From Verrucomicrobiota bacterium (GTDB lineage: Bacteria > Verrucomicrobiota > Verrucomicrobiia > Verrucomicrobiales > Akkermansiaceae), in contig VFJU01000093.1 of the NCBI GenBank assembly GCA_009885905.1, positions 1 through 6,317 of the forward strand: a DNA stretch of 6,317 nt, written 5' to 3'. Below, in pieces: positions 1 through 6,317 of the stretch (the first letter of the stretch is position 1; each line of letters begins with the position of its first letter). The notes below the pieces were generated by a model. The model did not search any database and was not told the origin of the DNA. It worked only from the letters and a program-made list of their open reading frames with translations. A program made the position numbers and the translations under genes.

Positions 1-1601
1 AGCTCCTCAAATTCCACGGAACCTATCAGCAGGACGACCGCGACATTCGTGCGGGGCGCCGCAAGCATAAGTTAGAGAAGGCTTATTCGTTCATGATCCG
101 TATTCGAGTGCCGGGCGGTGTGGCGAGTCCGCACCAGTGGTTAGAAACGGATCGGCTTGCGACCGAGTTCGCGAACGGCACGATCAAACTGACCACGCGT
201 CAGGCGTTTCAGTTTCATGGAATTATCAAAACAAATCTCAAGCGCACCATCGCAGAGATTAATCAGGCTGCCATGGACACCATCGCCGCTTGTGGTGATG
301 TGAATCGAAACGTAATGTGCAATCCGAATCCGTATCTTTCAGAAGTCCACGCTCAAGCACTCAAGGCCGCACAAGACATTTCCACGCACCTTACGCCGCA
401 AACTCGTGCCTACCATGAATTATGGTTAGATGGAGAAAAAGTGAAGACTAGCGAAGAGGATTTCGAACCCATCTACGGCAAAACTTATTTGCCTCGTAAG
501 TTTAAAATCACGGTCGCCGTGCCACCTTCTAACGATGTCGATATTTATGCGAATTGCTTGTCATTCATCGCCATCGTCGAGGGCGGTAAGCTCGTGGGTT
601 ACAACGTTGCGGTCGGTGGCGGTATGGGTTCGACTCACGGAAATGATGCCACCTATCCACGAATTGCCGACGTGATTGGATTCTGCACGCCGGAGCAAGT
701 TGTGGACGTCGCAGAAAAAGTTGTGCTCGTGCAGCGTGACTTCGGCGACCGCACGGATCGTAAACACTCGCGATTCAAATACACGGTGGATGACCACGGC
801 CCAGCATGGATTCTAGCAAAATTAAACGAATACCTTGGTTACGATCTTGGTCCCACTCGTAGTTTTATTTTCGAAGACAACGGCGACCGTTATGGCTGGG
901 TGGATGATACGAATGGCAACTCCCACCTCACCTTGTACATCGCAGGAGGTCGTGTCCTCGACACGCCCCAATACCCACTGCGTACCGGTCTGCGTGAGAT
1001 TGCAAAGATTCATGACGGCGATTTCCGACTTACCGCGAACCAGAATCTAATCATCGCCAATATCTCGCCCGCCAAACGACCTGAAATTGAAAAACTCCTA
1101 GCCGAATACGGAATCAAGGATAGTCATTTGAAGAGCGCGCTTCGGCTTAATTCCATGGCCTGTGTCGCCTTGCCGACATGCGGCCTAGCCCTTGCCGAGG
1201 CCGAGCGGTTTCTGCCTGACCTGATCACGGAGTTGGAGGGATCTCTCGAACAAAATGGTCTGCGACACGATGCGATCACCATCCGCATGACGGGTTGCCC
1301 GAATGGATGTGCTCGTCCTTTCATCGCTGAGATCGGTTTCGTCGGACGTGGTCCGGACAGCTACAATGTTTATCTTGGAGGCGGTTTTGCTGGTCAGAGA
1401 CTCTCGAAGCTCTATCGGGAAAATATTGTCTCAGCGGAGATAAAGCCTCTGCTCGCACCTATCTTTACGCATTACGCAAAGTCTCGCAAGGATGGCGAAC
1501 GTTTTGGTGATTTCTGTATCCGCGAAGGCTATGTCGCGGAAACGATCCAGGGTCCAGATTTTCACAAAAATCTAAAGCCAGAAGCAGTCGCTGCGATTTG
1601 A
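1..1601 (+). CDS. cysI: Sulfite reductase hemoprotein (beta) subunit, 5'-truncated by window edge
   Basis: This enzyme reduces sulfite to sulfide by six electrons at a coupled siroheme and [4Fe-4S] centre in the cytoplasm. The frame is open to the window edge, with its first full codon at position 3. Residues before the ATG at 93 ([15 protein letters not shown]) match the conserved CysI N-terminal region, so that ATG is internal, and about 50 residues are missing compared with E. coli CysI (570 aa, from memory). In all, 532 residues are visible. The four cluster and siroheme cysteines are at codons 1161, 1179 (CVALPTC), 1296 and 1308 (TGCPNGC), with the same spacing as E. coli Cys434/440/479/483. 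The sulfite-binding residues Arg83, Arg153, Lys215 and Lys217 of E. coli correspond to Arg in MIRIRVPGG, Arg in DVNRNVMC and both Lys in PRKFK. All catalytic ligands are therefore present. A nitrite reductase relative is less likely given the close CysI match and the cysH and cysK neighbours. The electron donor (CysJ flavoprotein or ferredoxin) is not visible here. Confidence 0.95.
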   Translation, partial: LLKFHGTYQQDDRDIRAGRRKHKLEKAYSFMIRIRVPGGVASPHQWLETDRLATEFANGTIKLTTRQAFQFHGIIKTNLKRTIAEINQAAMDTIAACGDVNRNVMCNPNPYLSEVHAQALKAAQDISTHLTPQTRAYHELWLDGEKVKTSEEDFEPIYGKTYLPRKFKITVAVPPSNDVDIYANCLSFIAIVEGGKLVGYNVAVGGGMGSTHGNDATYPRIADVIGFCTPEQVVDVAEKVVLVQRDFGDRTDRKHSRFKYTVDDHGPAWILAKLNEYLGYDLGPTRSFIFEDNGDRYGWVDDTNGNSHLTLYIAGGRVLDTPQYPLRTGLREIAKIHDGDFRLTANQNLIIANISPAKRPEIEKLLAEYGIKDSHLKSALRLNSMACVALPTCGLALAEAERFLPDLITELEGSLEQNGLRHDAITIRMTGCPNGCARPFIAEIGFVGRGPDSYNVYLGGGFAGQRLSKLYRENIVSAEIKPLLAPIFTHYAKSRKDGERFGDFCIREGYVAETIQGPDFHKNLKPEAVAAI

Positions 1602-1624
1602 TTTGTTCGTGTTAGTTTTCCAAT

Positions 1625-2371
1625 ATGCAAACCCTGAAACTCGATCCTGCCAACGCGGATTCCTTGGAGATTGATCCGAAGAATCTGTCGCATCTGCTTG
1701 CACCGTTGCGTGCAGGCGAGCGGTTGCGTTTGCTTTACGAGCAACTCGGTGACCGCCTCGTCGCGTCCACTAGCTTTGGGCTTCAAGCCGCAGTGATGCT
1801 GCATCTGATTCATGAGCACGCCCCTAAAATCCCAGTGGTTTTTATCGATACTGGGTTTCTATTTCCTGAAACCTATCAGTACGTCGAGCAGTTGACCTCG
1901 CGCTTGAAGCTCGATCTGAGAATCTATCAGCCATCAGTTTCATCCGCGCGGATGAAAGCGCTCTGGGGAAATCTCTGGGAGAACGGGAAAAGAGGTGCGG
2001 AGCAATATGCATTACTCACCAAGATCGAGCCGATGAACCGAGCGCTACATGAGACGGGGGCAGATATTTGGCTAAGTGGTTTGCGCCGCTCTCAGTCCAA
2101 GACCCGCATCGACCGCCCATTCGTGGAACAACAAAAAAGGACCGTGAAAGCCTATCCGATTTTGGATTGGGCGGATGCACAAGTTGACCTCTACTTTAAC
2201 CAACACGGACTGCCGCGCCACCCGCTCGCTGAGAAGGGATTTGTCACGATGGGGGATTGGCATAGCACCCGTCCCGCTGCCAAAGAAGATTCCGAATCCA
2301 GTCGGTTTGATGGCGAGCAATACGAGTGTGGTCTTCACTTGGATTCTGGCACGCCGGATTTTCAAATTTAG
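1625..2371 (+). CDS. cysH: Phosphoadenosine phosphosulfate (PAPS) reductase
   Basis: This thioredoxin- or glutaredoxin-dependent cytoplasmic enzyme converts PAPS to sulfite and adenosine 3',5'-bisphosphate. The protein has 248 residues, close to the usual length of about 240-250. Visible motifs are the modified P-loop STSFGLQAA (48-56), DTGFLFPET (75-83), EPMNRAL (135-141), SGLRRSQSKTR (151-161) and the catalytic C-terminal YECGLH with Cys235. Cys235 is the only cysteine in the protein. The paired cysteines that bind [4Fe-4S] in APS reductases are absent, which points to PAPS rather than APS as substrate. It starts 23 bases after the cysI stop, in the same direction, and its product sulfite is the CysI substrate. 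No convincing Shine-Dalgarno sequence precedes the ATG at 1625 (the upstream stretch is T-rich), so translation may depend on coupling or on an unstructured leader. The start is supported by overall length and by the absence of an ATG nearer the conserved core. Confidence 0.95.
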   Translation: MQTLKLDPANADSLEIDPKNLSHLLAPLRAGERLRLLYEQLGDRLVASTSFGLQAAVMLHLIHEHAPKIPVVFIDTGFLFPETYQYVEQLTSRLKLDLRIYQPSVSSARMKALWGNLWENGKRGAEQYALLTKIEPMNRALHETGADIWLSGLRRSQSKTRIDRPFVEQQKRTVKAYPILDWADAQVDLYFNQHGLPRHPLAEKGFVTMGDWHSTRPAAKEDSESSRFDGEQYECGLHLDSGTPDFQI

Positions 2372-2451
2372 GATGATGCGACAAGTACCTCGTTCTTGAC
2401 TCGGATGCTTCGAAATTGCCACATTGTTTTTACCAATCGAAATACAATCCT

Positions 2452-3414
2452 ATGAACATTGCCGATAATATGGTTGCCACTGTGGGCAACACTCCACTGA
2501 TCCGTCTCAATCACATCACCGCAGGTCTCGATGCTGAGATTTGCGTGAAGGCTGAGTTTTTCAACCCACTTTTCAGCGTCAAGGATCGAATTGGCAAGGC
2601 GATGATCGAGGCGGCGGAGCTTGACGGATCTCTCAAACCCGGTGGTTTAATCATCGAGCCAACATCGGGTAACACTGGAATTGCTCTCGCATTTATCGCG
2701 CGTTCGAAAGGCTACCGTTGCATCTTGACGATGCCGGAGAGTATGTCGATTGAGCGTCGAGTGTTGCTGCGCTTGTTGGGTGCTGAAATTGTTCTTACCC
2801 CTCGTGCTCGTGGCATGAATGGCGCCATTGCCATGGCAAAAAAGCTTCTCGAGGAACACGGAGCAGGTTCATTTGGCCCCGGCCAGTTTGATAATCCAGC
2901 AAACCCACAAGTCCACCGCGAGACGACCGCCGAAGAAATTTGGCGGGACACCGATGGCCAAGTCGATGCATTTGTCTCAGGCGTTGGCACGGGTGGTACG
3001 CTCACCGGTGTGGGCGAGGTTCTAAAGTCACGCCGCGATGTCAAAGTTTTTGCTGTCGAGCCAGCAGCCAGCCCAGTCATTTCCGGTGGAGCACCGGGTC
3101 CGCACATGATTCAAGGGATCGGAGCGGGTTTCATTCCTAAGAATTTAAATGTTGCCGTGATTGACGAAGTCCTTCTGGTTTCTAACGAAGACGCGTTCGC
3201 TACAGCTCAAGCATTGGCGCAGTTGGAAGGCTTGCCAGCAGGCATTTCCACGGGGGCTAACGTTTGGTGCGCGATGCAAATCGCCAAGCGGCCTGAGTTC
3301 AAGGGCAAGCGGATTGTTACCATCGGGTGCTCATCCACAGAGCGCTATCTTTCGACCGCACTTGCGGAAAAAGTTCGAGATGAAGTGACGAACTTGCCGG
3401 TGAATGAGATTTGA
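2452..3414 (+). CDS. cysK: Cysteine synthase (O-acetylserine sulfhydrylase)
   Basis: This PLP enzyme (fold type II) makes cysteine from O-acetylserine and sulfide. The 320-residue protein opens with MNIADNMVATVGNTPLIRL, the standard start of the family, so I choose the ATG at 2452 over the in-frame TTG at 2416, which would add 12 unmatched residues. The PLP-linked lysine is Lys44 in FSVKDR. The substrate loop TSGNTG is at 71-76, the phosphate-binding GTGGT at 179-183, QGIGAGFIP at 221-229 and GISTGAN at 264-270. The C-terminal SSTERYLST carries the serine that contacts the PLP ring nitrogen. The residue before SVKDR is Phe, where Ser or Gly is more usual. The gene is 80 bases downstream of cysH and uses the sulfide made by CysI. 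There is no clear Shine-Dalgarno sequence before the start. Cystathionine beta-synthase or the CysM isoform are alternatives, but length, motifs and context favour CysK. Confidence 0.93.
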   Translation: MNIADNMVATVGNTPLIRLNHITAGLDAEICVKAEFFNPLFSVKDRIGKAMIEAAELDGSLKPGGLIIEPTSGNTGIALAFIARSKGYRCILTMPESMSIERRVLLRLLGAEIVLTPRARGMNGAIAMAKKLLEEHGAGSFGPGQFDNPANPQVHRETTAEEIWRDTDGQVDAFVSGVGTGGTLTGVGEVLKSRRDVKVFAVEPAASPVISGGAPGPHMIQGIGAGFIPKNLNVAVIDEVLLVSNEDAFATAQALAQLEGLPAGISTGANVWCAMQIAKRPEFKGKRIVTIGCSSTERYLSTALAEKVRDEVTNLPVNEI

Positions 3415-3518
3415 TCTGTTGGAGAGTGGGAATTTTTTGATGTGTTTCGAATTTTTCCAATCGGCAAAGCTTGCAGTGTCGGTTGCTGACAGGGCAAGAT
3501 GTTCTCGTGTCTGAGACG
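3415..3518. other. Intergenic gap between cysK and the zinc-ribbon gene
   Basis: This gap is 104 bases long. It contains two T-rich runs (3433-3438 and 3452-3456) and a short 6-pair inverted repeat with one G-T pair (TGTCGG / CTGACA, around 3477-3491) that is not followed by T residues. I could not find a convincing -35/-10 pair or an intrinsic terminator. It is the largest gap in the window, so if the sulfur genes and the downstream pair are separate transcription units, the boundary is probably here. Confidence 0.4.
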
Positions 3519-4628
3519 ATGGAAAATGCCCGGCGTTGGAGTGGATATGTTTGTCCGGATTGTCGTTTTGTATTCCGTATTCCCCGGGATCATGACGGGC
3601 AAGGCATCGTGTGCCCAAGCTGCCGTCGGTTGCTGAAAATCCCCACGTTGAGCGATATCACACCGCCTCTGATGGCACCCGTGAAGCTTGAAATTCCATT
3701 GGATATCGATCCCGAGGCCAAACCAAAGGGTACTAACAAACGCCGGCGGAAAAAGGCAGGCGCAGTGGTAGCGCATGACTGGGAGCAAGAGCCTACTAAC
3801 CCACGGATGCGAAGGGGTGAAAAAACAAAGATGCGCAAGATGTTGGTGCTTGGCGGTTTTTTGTTCTCCGTGATTGTTGCAAGCATCACCGTTCCTATGA
3901 TCATGAAAGCACCGCAGGTCGTTGCTAAAAAAACGGTTGATCCGAAAAGTAAACCGATAGATCAAGAATCGGCAGGACTTCACATTGATGAAGCTACGAT
4001 TCTAGCTCAAGCAGAACCGCTTGTGAGGAAGTTTATGGCAGCAACCCGTGTGGAAGATGTCATGGGTTTAGTTCGAAATCCTGAAACTGCAGAATCACGG
4101 ATGCGTACTCTCTATCAGGACGGTCAAATTCCAACACTAGGTTTAACGACGTTCAATGTGAACGGAGGTTTAACAATCGATGGCGATTTTGTCTCAGTGC
4201 CTGTTTTAACCTCTCAACACGAAGACAAGACCGTTAATATTGAGATCACTCCCCAAGGCATGAAAATCGACTGGGAGAGTTGGGTTGGTTGGTCAGACAT
4301 TTCTTGGAAAGAATTTCAATCCACTCAACCCACAACGCGGCATGTTTTTCGCGTATATTTGTCACCGGTGGAGTACTATAACTTTGAATTTTTGGATGAA
4401 AAAAAGTGGCAGTCTTATTCGTTAAGGTCGGCCGATTCAACTTATACATTCTACGGCTATGTGGAGAGGGGTTCGGCTTTGGATAATCATTTGCGACCCA
4501 ACCAAGACGAAAATAATTTACCGGTGACACTAGGTTTAAAATTTCCGCTCAATTCGAAGAACGACACCCAAGTCGAAATTGTTGACTTGGTAACTGAGGG
4601 GTGGATTGAAAAAAAGGAGAGGCCGTAA
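3519..4628 (+). CDS. Membrane-anchored zinc-ribbon protein with extracytoplasmic domain, function unknown
   Basis: I recognise the architecture but not the function. The 369-residue protein begins with a zinc ribbon: CPDC at 12-15 and CPSC at 32-35, separated by FRIPRDHDGQGIV. A charged, proline-rich linker with a basic patch (RRRKK, 75-79) leads to one hydrophobic helix at about 108-129 (MLVLGGFLFSVIVASITVPM). The basic residues before the helix suggest the zinc ribbon stays in the cytoplasm and the last 240 residues lie outside the membrane. That C-terminal part has a helical start (IDEATILAQAEPLVRKFMAA, 156-175), then beta-rich, Trp-rich sequence. It contains no catalytic motif I can name. 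The ATG at 3519 sits just before the zinc ribbon; the in-frame GTG at 3507 and TTG at 3471 are possible but less likely. The gene ends 2 bases before the next gene and contains that gene's ribosome binding site. Similar proteins are, from memory, common in Verrucomicrobiota. Confidence 0.8.
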   Translation: MENARRWSGYVCPDCRFVFRIPRDHDGQGIVCPSCRRLLKIPTLSDITPPLMAPVKLEIPLDIDPEAKPKGTNKRRRKKAGAVVAHDWEQEPTNPRMRRGEKTKMRKMLVLGGFLFSVIVASITVPMIMKAPQVVAKKTVDPKSKPIDQESAGLHIDEATILAQAEPLVRKFMAATRVEDVMGLVRNPETAESRMRTLYQDGQIPTLGLTTFNVNGGLTIDGDFVSVPVLTSQHEDKTVNIEITPQGMKIDWESWVGWSDISWKEFQSTQPTTRHVFRVYLSPVEYYNFEFLDEKKWQSYSLRSADSTYTFYGYVERGSALDNHLRPNQDENNLPVTLGLKFPLNSKNDTQVEIVDLVTEGWIEKKERP

Positions 4629-4643
4629 CGATGACCACTTACG
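4610..4643 (+). other. Candidate -1 frameshift site (A AAA AAG plus short hairpin) at a gene junction
   Basis: Positions 4610-4616 read A AAA AAG in the codon register of the upstream gene (GAA AAA AAG). This is the slippery heptamer used in bacterial dnaX. A -1 shift here continues GGA GAG GCC GTA ACG ATG and so enters the frame of the gene starting at 4631, skipping the TAA at 4626-4628. The -1 frame is closed by TGA at 4607-4609, so the heptamer lies at the very start of the window where a shift could work. Seven bases downstream, CGTAA (4624-4628) can pair with TTACG (4639-4643) around a 10-base loop holding the ATG. The stem is weak (5 pairs). The product would be about 832 residues. An identical in-register heptamer at 4400-4406 leads to a short dead-end frame, so chance is a real possibility. 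Confidence 0.25.
4614..4622 (+). promoter_or_regulatory. Ribosome binding site for the 4631 gene, inside the end of the upstream gene
   Basis: AAGGAGAGG lies 8 to 11 bases before the ATG at 4631, depending on which part pairs with 16S rRNA. It is the strongest Shine-Dalgarno match seen at any start in the window. It lies wholly within the last codons of the upstream gene, which implies translational coupling. Confidence 0.7.
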
Positions 4644-6016
4644 AAAAGGCATTGGAGCTGAATCTCGATCCGTTAGTCTATGGCACTTTTGCTGAGATCG
4701 GCGCTGGGCAAGAGACTGCGAATTGGTTCTTCCGCGCATCTGGTACTGCGGGTCTGGTGGCGAAGACCATATCCGCTTACGACATGACCATGAGTGATGC
4801 CATCTACGGGCATGCGGAGCGCTACGTATCAGCGCCGCGTCTCACTTCGATGTTAGATCACGAGTACTCAATATTGCTCGAGCGTTTAGGACCCAAACGG
4901 GGTAGTGAAACCACTTTTTTTTCGTTCTGTAATACAGTCCGTGCTCGGGGTTGGAAAGATGATGGTGAGTGTCACGGTTGGCTCGGCGTAAGATTTCAGA
5001 TGAAACCAGGAGACCCCCCCTCCGATATTATCTTGCATGTTAGGTTACTGGATCTCCGCACCATCGACCAGATGGAAGCGCTTGGAACTGTGGGCGTGAA
5101 TTTGATTCACTCGGCATTCAACCACCGTGGAAATTTAGAGAAATTCGTCGCTTCGTTGGTGGATAATCTTGTGGCGGGACGAGTCGAAGTGGATTTGTTG
5201 AAGTTCGCAGGTCATGGCTATGGTTTTTTCGATAATCGATTGTGTGCTTTGCAGCTTGTCGAAAGTGGTCTAACCGAGGCAACGATGTTCTTACCGAGCG
5301 GTGAGGTAGTTCAACCTGCCGAAGCGCTTTATCGGAAACCAGTCATGTTGCTACGTGGAAGTTTTGCTCCAGTGATGAATGTGCATCTCGAGATGCTTGA
5401 TCAAGCTCGCGCCGGCTTTGTAGAATCCTTGAGCAGCGATGATTGCGGAACAGCAATCGAATTATGCGAAATTTCTATTCACAATCTGCTGCGGGGTAAG
5501 GGAGTGGAATTGGTGGATTTTTTGGATCGGGCGGATGCCCTGCAAGCCCTCGGTAAAACAGTTCTGGTTTCGCGCTTGTCGGAGTTCCATCGGATTACGG
5601 CTTTTCTTCATCGTTACACGAGTAAGCCGATTGGCATTATTTTGAGTATTGGTCTGCTTAATGAGTTATTTAAAGCCAAGTGGTCAGAAAATCTAGCAGG
5701 TGGATTATTGGAATCCTTTGGTCGTCTTTTCAAGGAGGGGGTCACTCTGCTTGTTTTCCCATGGAAGAACCGGAAAAATGGCGAACTGGTCACCGCCGAG
5801 ACGTTTCTTGCACCTAAAAACAGCGTGCACCTCTACCAGCATTTTCTCAGCAACGGCCTTATCGCTGGGATTCCTTGCGCAGATAACCAGTCGCTAACCT
5901 ACACGAGTCGGGATGTCTGCCGGATGATCACCGCCGATGATGCGCGTTGGCGTGAACTGGTTCCTGAAATCGCTTGGACGATGGCTGAGAGGCACGTCTG
6001 CTTGGTGAAATCCTAA
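4631..6016 (+). CDS. Conserved protein of unknown function, soluble, 461 residues
   Basis: The sequence looks like a widespread conserved family whose N-terminus reads LDPLVYGTFAEIGAGQETA (12-30), followed by WFFRASGTAGLVAKTISAYD (32-51). I recall that databases give such proteins inconsistent names (for example TonB-dependent receptor or nicotinate-nucleotide adenylyltransferase). Nothing here supports either name: there is no signal peptide, no beta-barrel pattern and no HxGH nucleotidyltransferase motif. No segment is long and hydrophobic enough for a confident membrane helix. Other distinctive stretches are KFAGHGYGFFDNRLCALQL (191-209), ALYRKPVMLLRGSFAPV (232-248) and GVTLLVFPWKN (370-380). 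The start is set by the strong ribosome binding site and by the 2-base gap from the preceding gene, with which it probably forms an operon. The coding sequence contains a T8 run (4915-4922) and a C7 run (5014-5020) but no frameshift is evident. It converges with the minus-strand gene at 6025. Confidence 0.85.
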   Translation: MTTYEKALELNLDPLVYGTFAEIGAGQETANWFFRASGTAGLVAKTISAYDMTMSDAIYGHAERYVSAPRLTSMLDHEYSILLERLGPKRGSETTFFSFCNTVRARGWKDDGECHGWLGVRFQMKPGDPPSDIILHVRLLDLRTIDQMEALGTVGVNLIHSAFNHRGNLEKFVASLVDNLVAGRVEVDLLKFAGHGYGFFDNRLCALQLVESGLTEATMFLPSGEVVQPAEALYRKPVMLLRGSFAPVMNVHLEMLDQARAGFVESLSSDDCGTAIELCEISIHNLLRGKGVELVDFLDRADALQALGKTVLVSRLSEFHRITAFLHRYTSKPIGIILSIGLLNELFKAKWSENLAGGLLESFGRLFKEGVTLLVFPWKNRKNGELVTAETFLAPKNSVHLYQHFLSNGLIAGIPCADNQSLTYTSRDVCRMITADDARWRELVPEIAWTMAERHVCLVKS

Positions 6017-6024
6017 GCCTAAAC

Positions 6025-6317
6025 TCACTTGTAAATGTCGACCTTAGTCCCGCGGTGACGCTTTGGATTCTTAAGAAGATCGAACTCGGCTCCGCAATAC
6101 ATGCAACAAAATTTTTGTCTCGTAATGACCGAGAAAGTGGACGTGATGCCTCGATTAAATGGAAATATTTTCTTGGACTTGGAATGAGGAATCGCTCCGC
6201 AGTCCAAGAGCGGTGTGCCTTTGCAGAGCGGACAAATCGCTTCACGTCTTTTAAAATAAGCCAATACCCACATGAATATGGTGAAGACCATGGCTAAGAT
6301 GAGGCCTTGAAATGCAA
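6025..6317 (-). CDS. Small membrane-anchored zinc-ribbon protein, 5'-truncated by window edge
   Basis: Function is unknown. Reading the minus strand, the stop TGA is at 6027-6025. The first internal ATG is at 6291, but the frame stays open to the window edge and adds AFQGLILA before it. This joins MVFTIFMWVLAYF to make a full transmembrane helix ending in the basic KRR. The real start therefore probably lies beyond 6317 and the ATG at 6291 would cut the helix in half. After the helix come CPLC (residues 20-23 counted from the 6291 ATG) and, 40 residues on, a second pair within CCMYC (62-66), with a further Cys31. That spacing fits a split zinc ribbon facing the cytoplasm or periplasm, depending on topology. 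The gene converges with the plus-strand gene ending at 6016. I recall similar small proteins from Verrucomicrobiota. The overlapping plus-strand frame at 6055-6297 has no comparable features. Confidence 0.75.
   Translation of the reverse strand, partial: AFQGLILAMVFTIFMWVLAYFKRREAICPLCKGTPLLDCGAIPHSKSKKIFPFNRGITSTFSVITRQKFCCMYCGAEFDLLKNPKRHRGTKVDIYK

Noticed and set aside
2443..2448. TACAAT as a -10 promoter element before cysK
   Set aside because: It ends only 3 bases before the ATG, so transcription would begin at or inside the start codon, and no -35 element lies at a suitable distance (TTGCCA at 2416 is 21 bases away).
2416..2451. Upstream TTG start for cysK
   Set aside because: The 12 added residues do not look like the family, and the ATG at 2452 gives the canonical N-terminus.
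2072..3107. Minus-strand open frames opposite cysH and cysK (116 and 131 codons)
   Set aside because: They are fully antisense to conserved enzymes with intact motifs, and their Arg/Ser/Pro-rich translations are typical of shadow frames.
3419..3460. Possible terminator hairpin after cysK from the T-rich runs
   Set aside because: Pairing is limited to TTGG/CCAA and AATT/AATT, separated by unpaired bases. There is no GC-rich stem followed directly by a T run.
3476..3492. Small inverted repeat TGTCGG / CTGACA upstream of the zinc-ribbon gene
   Set aside because: It is a six-pair stem with one G-T pair and a 3-base loop, with no T tract and no match to an operator I know. This is expected by chance.
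3345..3983. Long minus-strand open frame (212 codons) opposite the end of cysK and the zinc-ribbon gene
   Set aside because: It lies antisense to two well-supported genes, its translation shows no recognisable domain, and it crosses a gene boundary. It is best explained as a shadow frame.
6055..6297. Plus-strand 80-codon frame at the right end
   Set aside because: The opposite strand encodes a zinc-ribbon protein with two cysteine pairs and a membrane helix. The plus-strand frame has no motif and no ribosome binding site.
1..6317. CRISPR array, insertion sequence, tRNA, phage or defence genes
   Set aside because: I saw no regularly spaced repeats, terminal inverted repeats, transposase motifs or tRNA-like folds. 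Nearly all bases are accounted for by six genes.

Overview
The window looks like chromosomal DNA of a Gram-negative-type bacterium, most likely a member of the Verrucomicrobiota. That placement rests on my recollection that the two small zinc-ribbon membrane proteins (positions 3519-4628, and 6025-6317 on the minus strand) resemble conserved verrucomicrobial proteins. It is an inference from protein character, with no search behind it. Base composition looks moderate, coding density is very high, and Shine-Dalgarno sequences are weak or absent at two of the starts that can be judged (2452, 3519) and at 1625. I see no insertion sequence, phage gene, CRISPR array, tRNA or rRNA.

The left half (1-3414) is an assimilatory sulfate reduction block on the plus strand. 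It holds the hemoprotein subunit of sulfite reductase (cysI, 5' end cut off by the window edge), PAPS reductase (cysH) and cysteine synthase (cysK). Together they cover the last three steps from PAPS to cysteine: PAPS to sulfite (CysH), sulfite to sulfide (CysI), and sulfide plus O-acetylserine to cysteine (CysK). Gaps are 23 and 80 bases, so a shared transcript is plausible. No flavoprotein partner (cysJ), sulfate adenylyltransferase, APS kinase or regulator lies inside the window.

The right half (3519-6016) is a two-gene unit on the same strand. The first gene encodes a predicted membrane-anchored protein with an N-terminal cytoplasmic double-CxxC zinc ribbon, a single transmembrane helix and a C-terminal extracytoplasmic domain of unknown function. 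The second encodes a 461-residue soluble conserved protein of unknown function. They are separated by 2 bases. The second gene's ribosome binding site lies inside the end of the first, so translational coupling is likely. An in-register A AAA AAG heptamer there would, on a -1 slip, skip the stop and enter the second gene's frame directly. This is the most unusual signal in the window, but it is unproven and could be chance.

At the right edge a minus-strand gene (6025 to beyond 6317) converges on this unit with 8 bases between stop codons. It encodes a small membrane-anchored zinc-ribbon protein whose N-terminus runs off the window. Overall the region is ordinary housekeeping sulfur metabolism beside poorly characterised conserved genes. 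I did not find a clearly new system.
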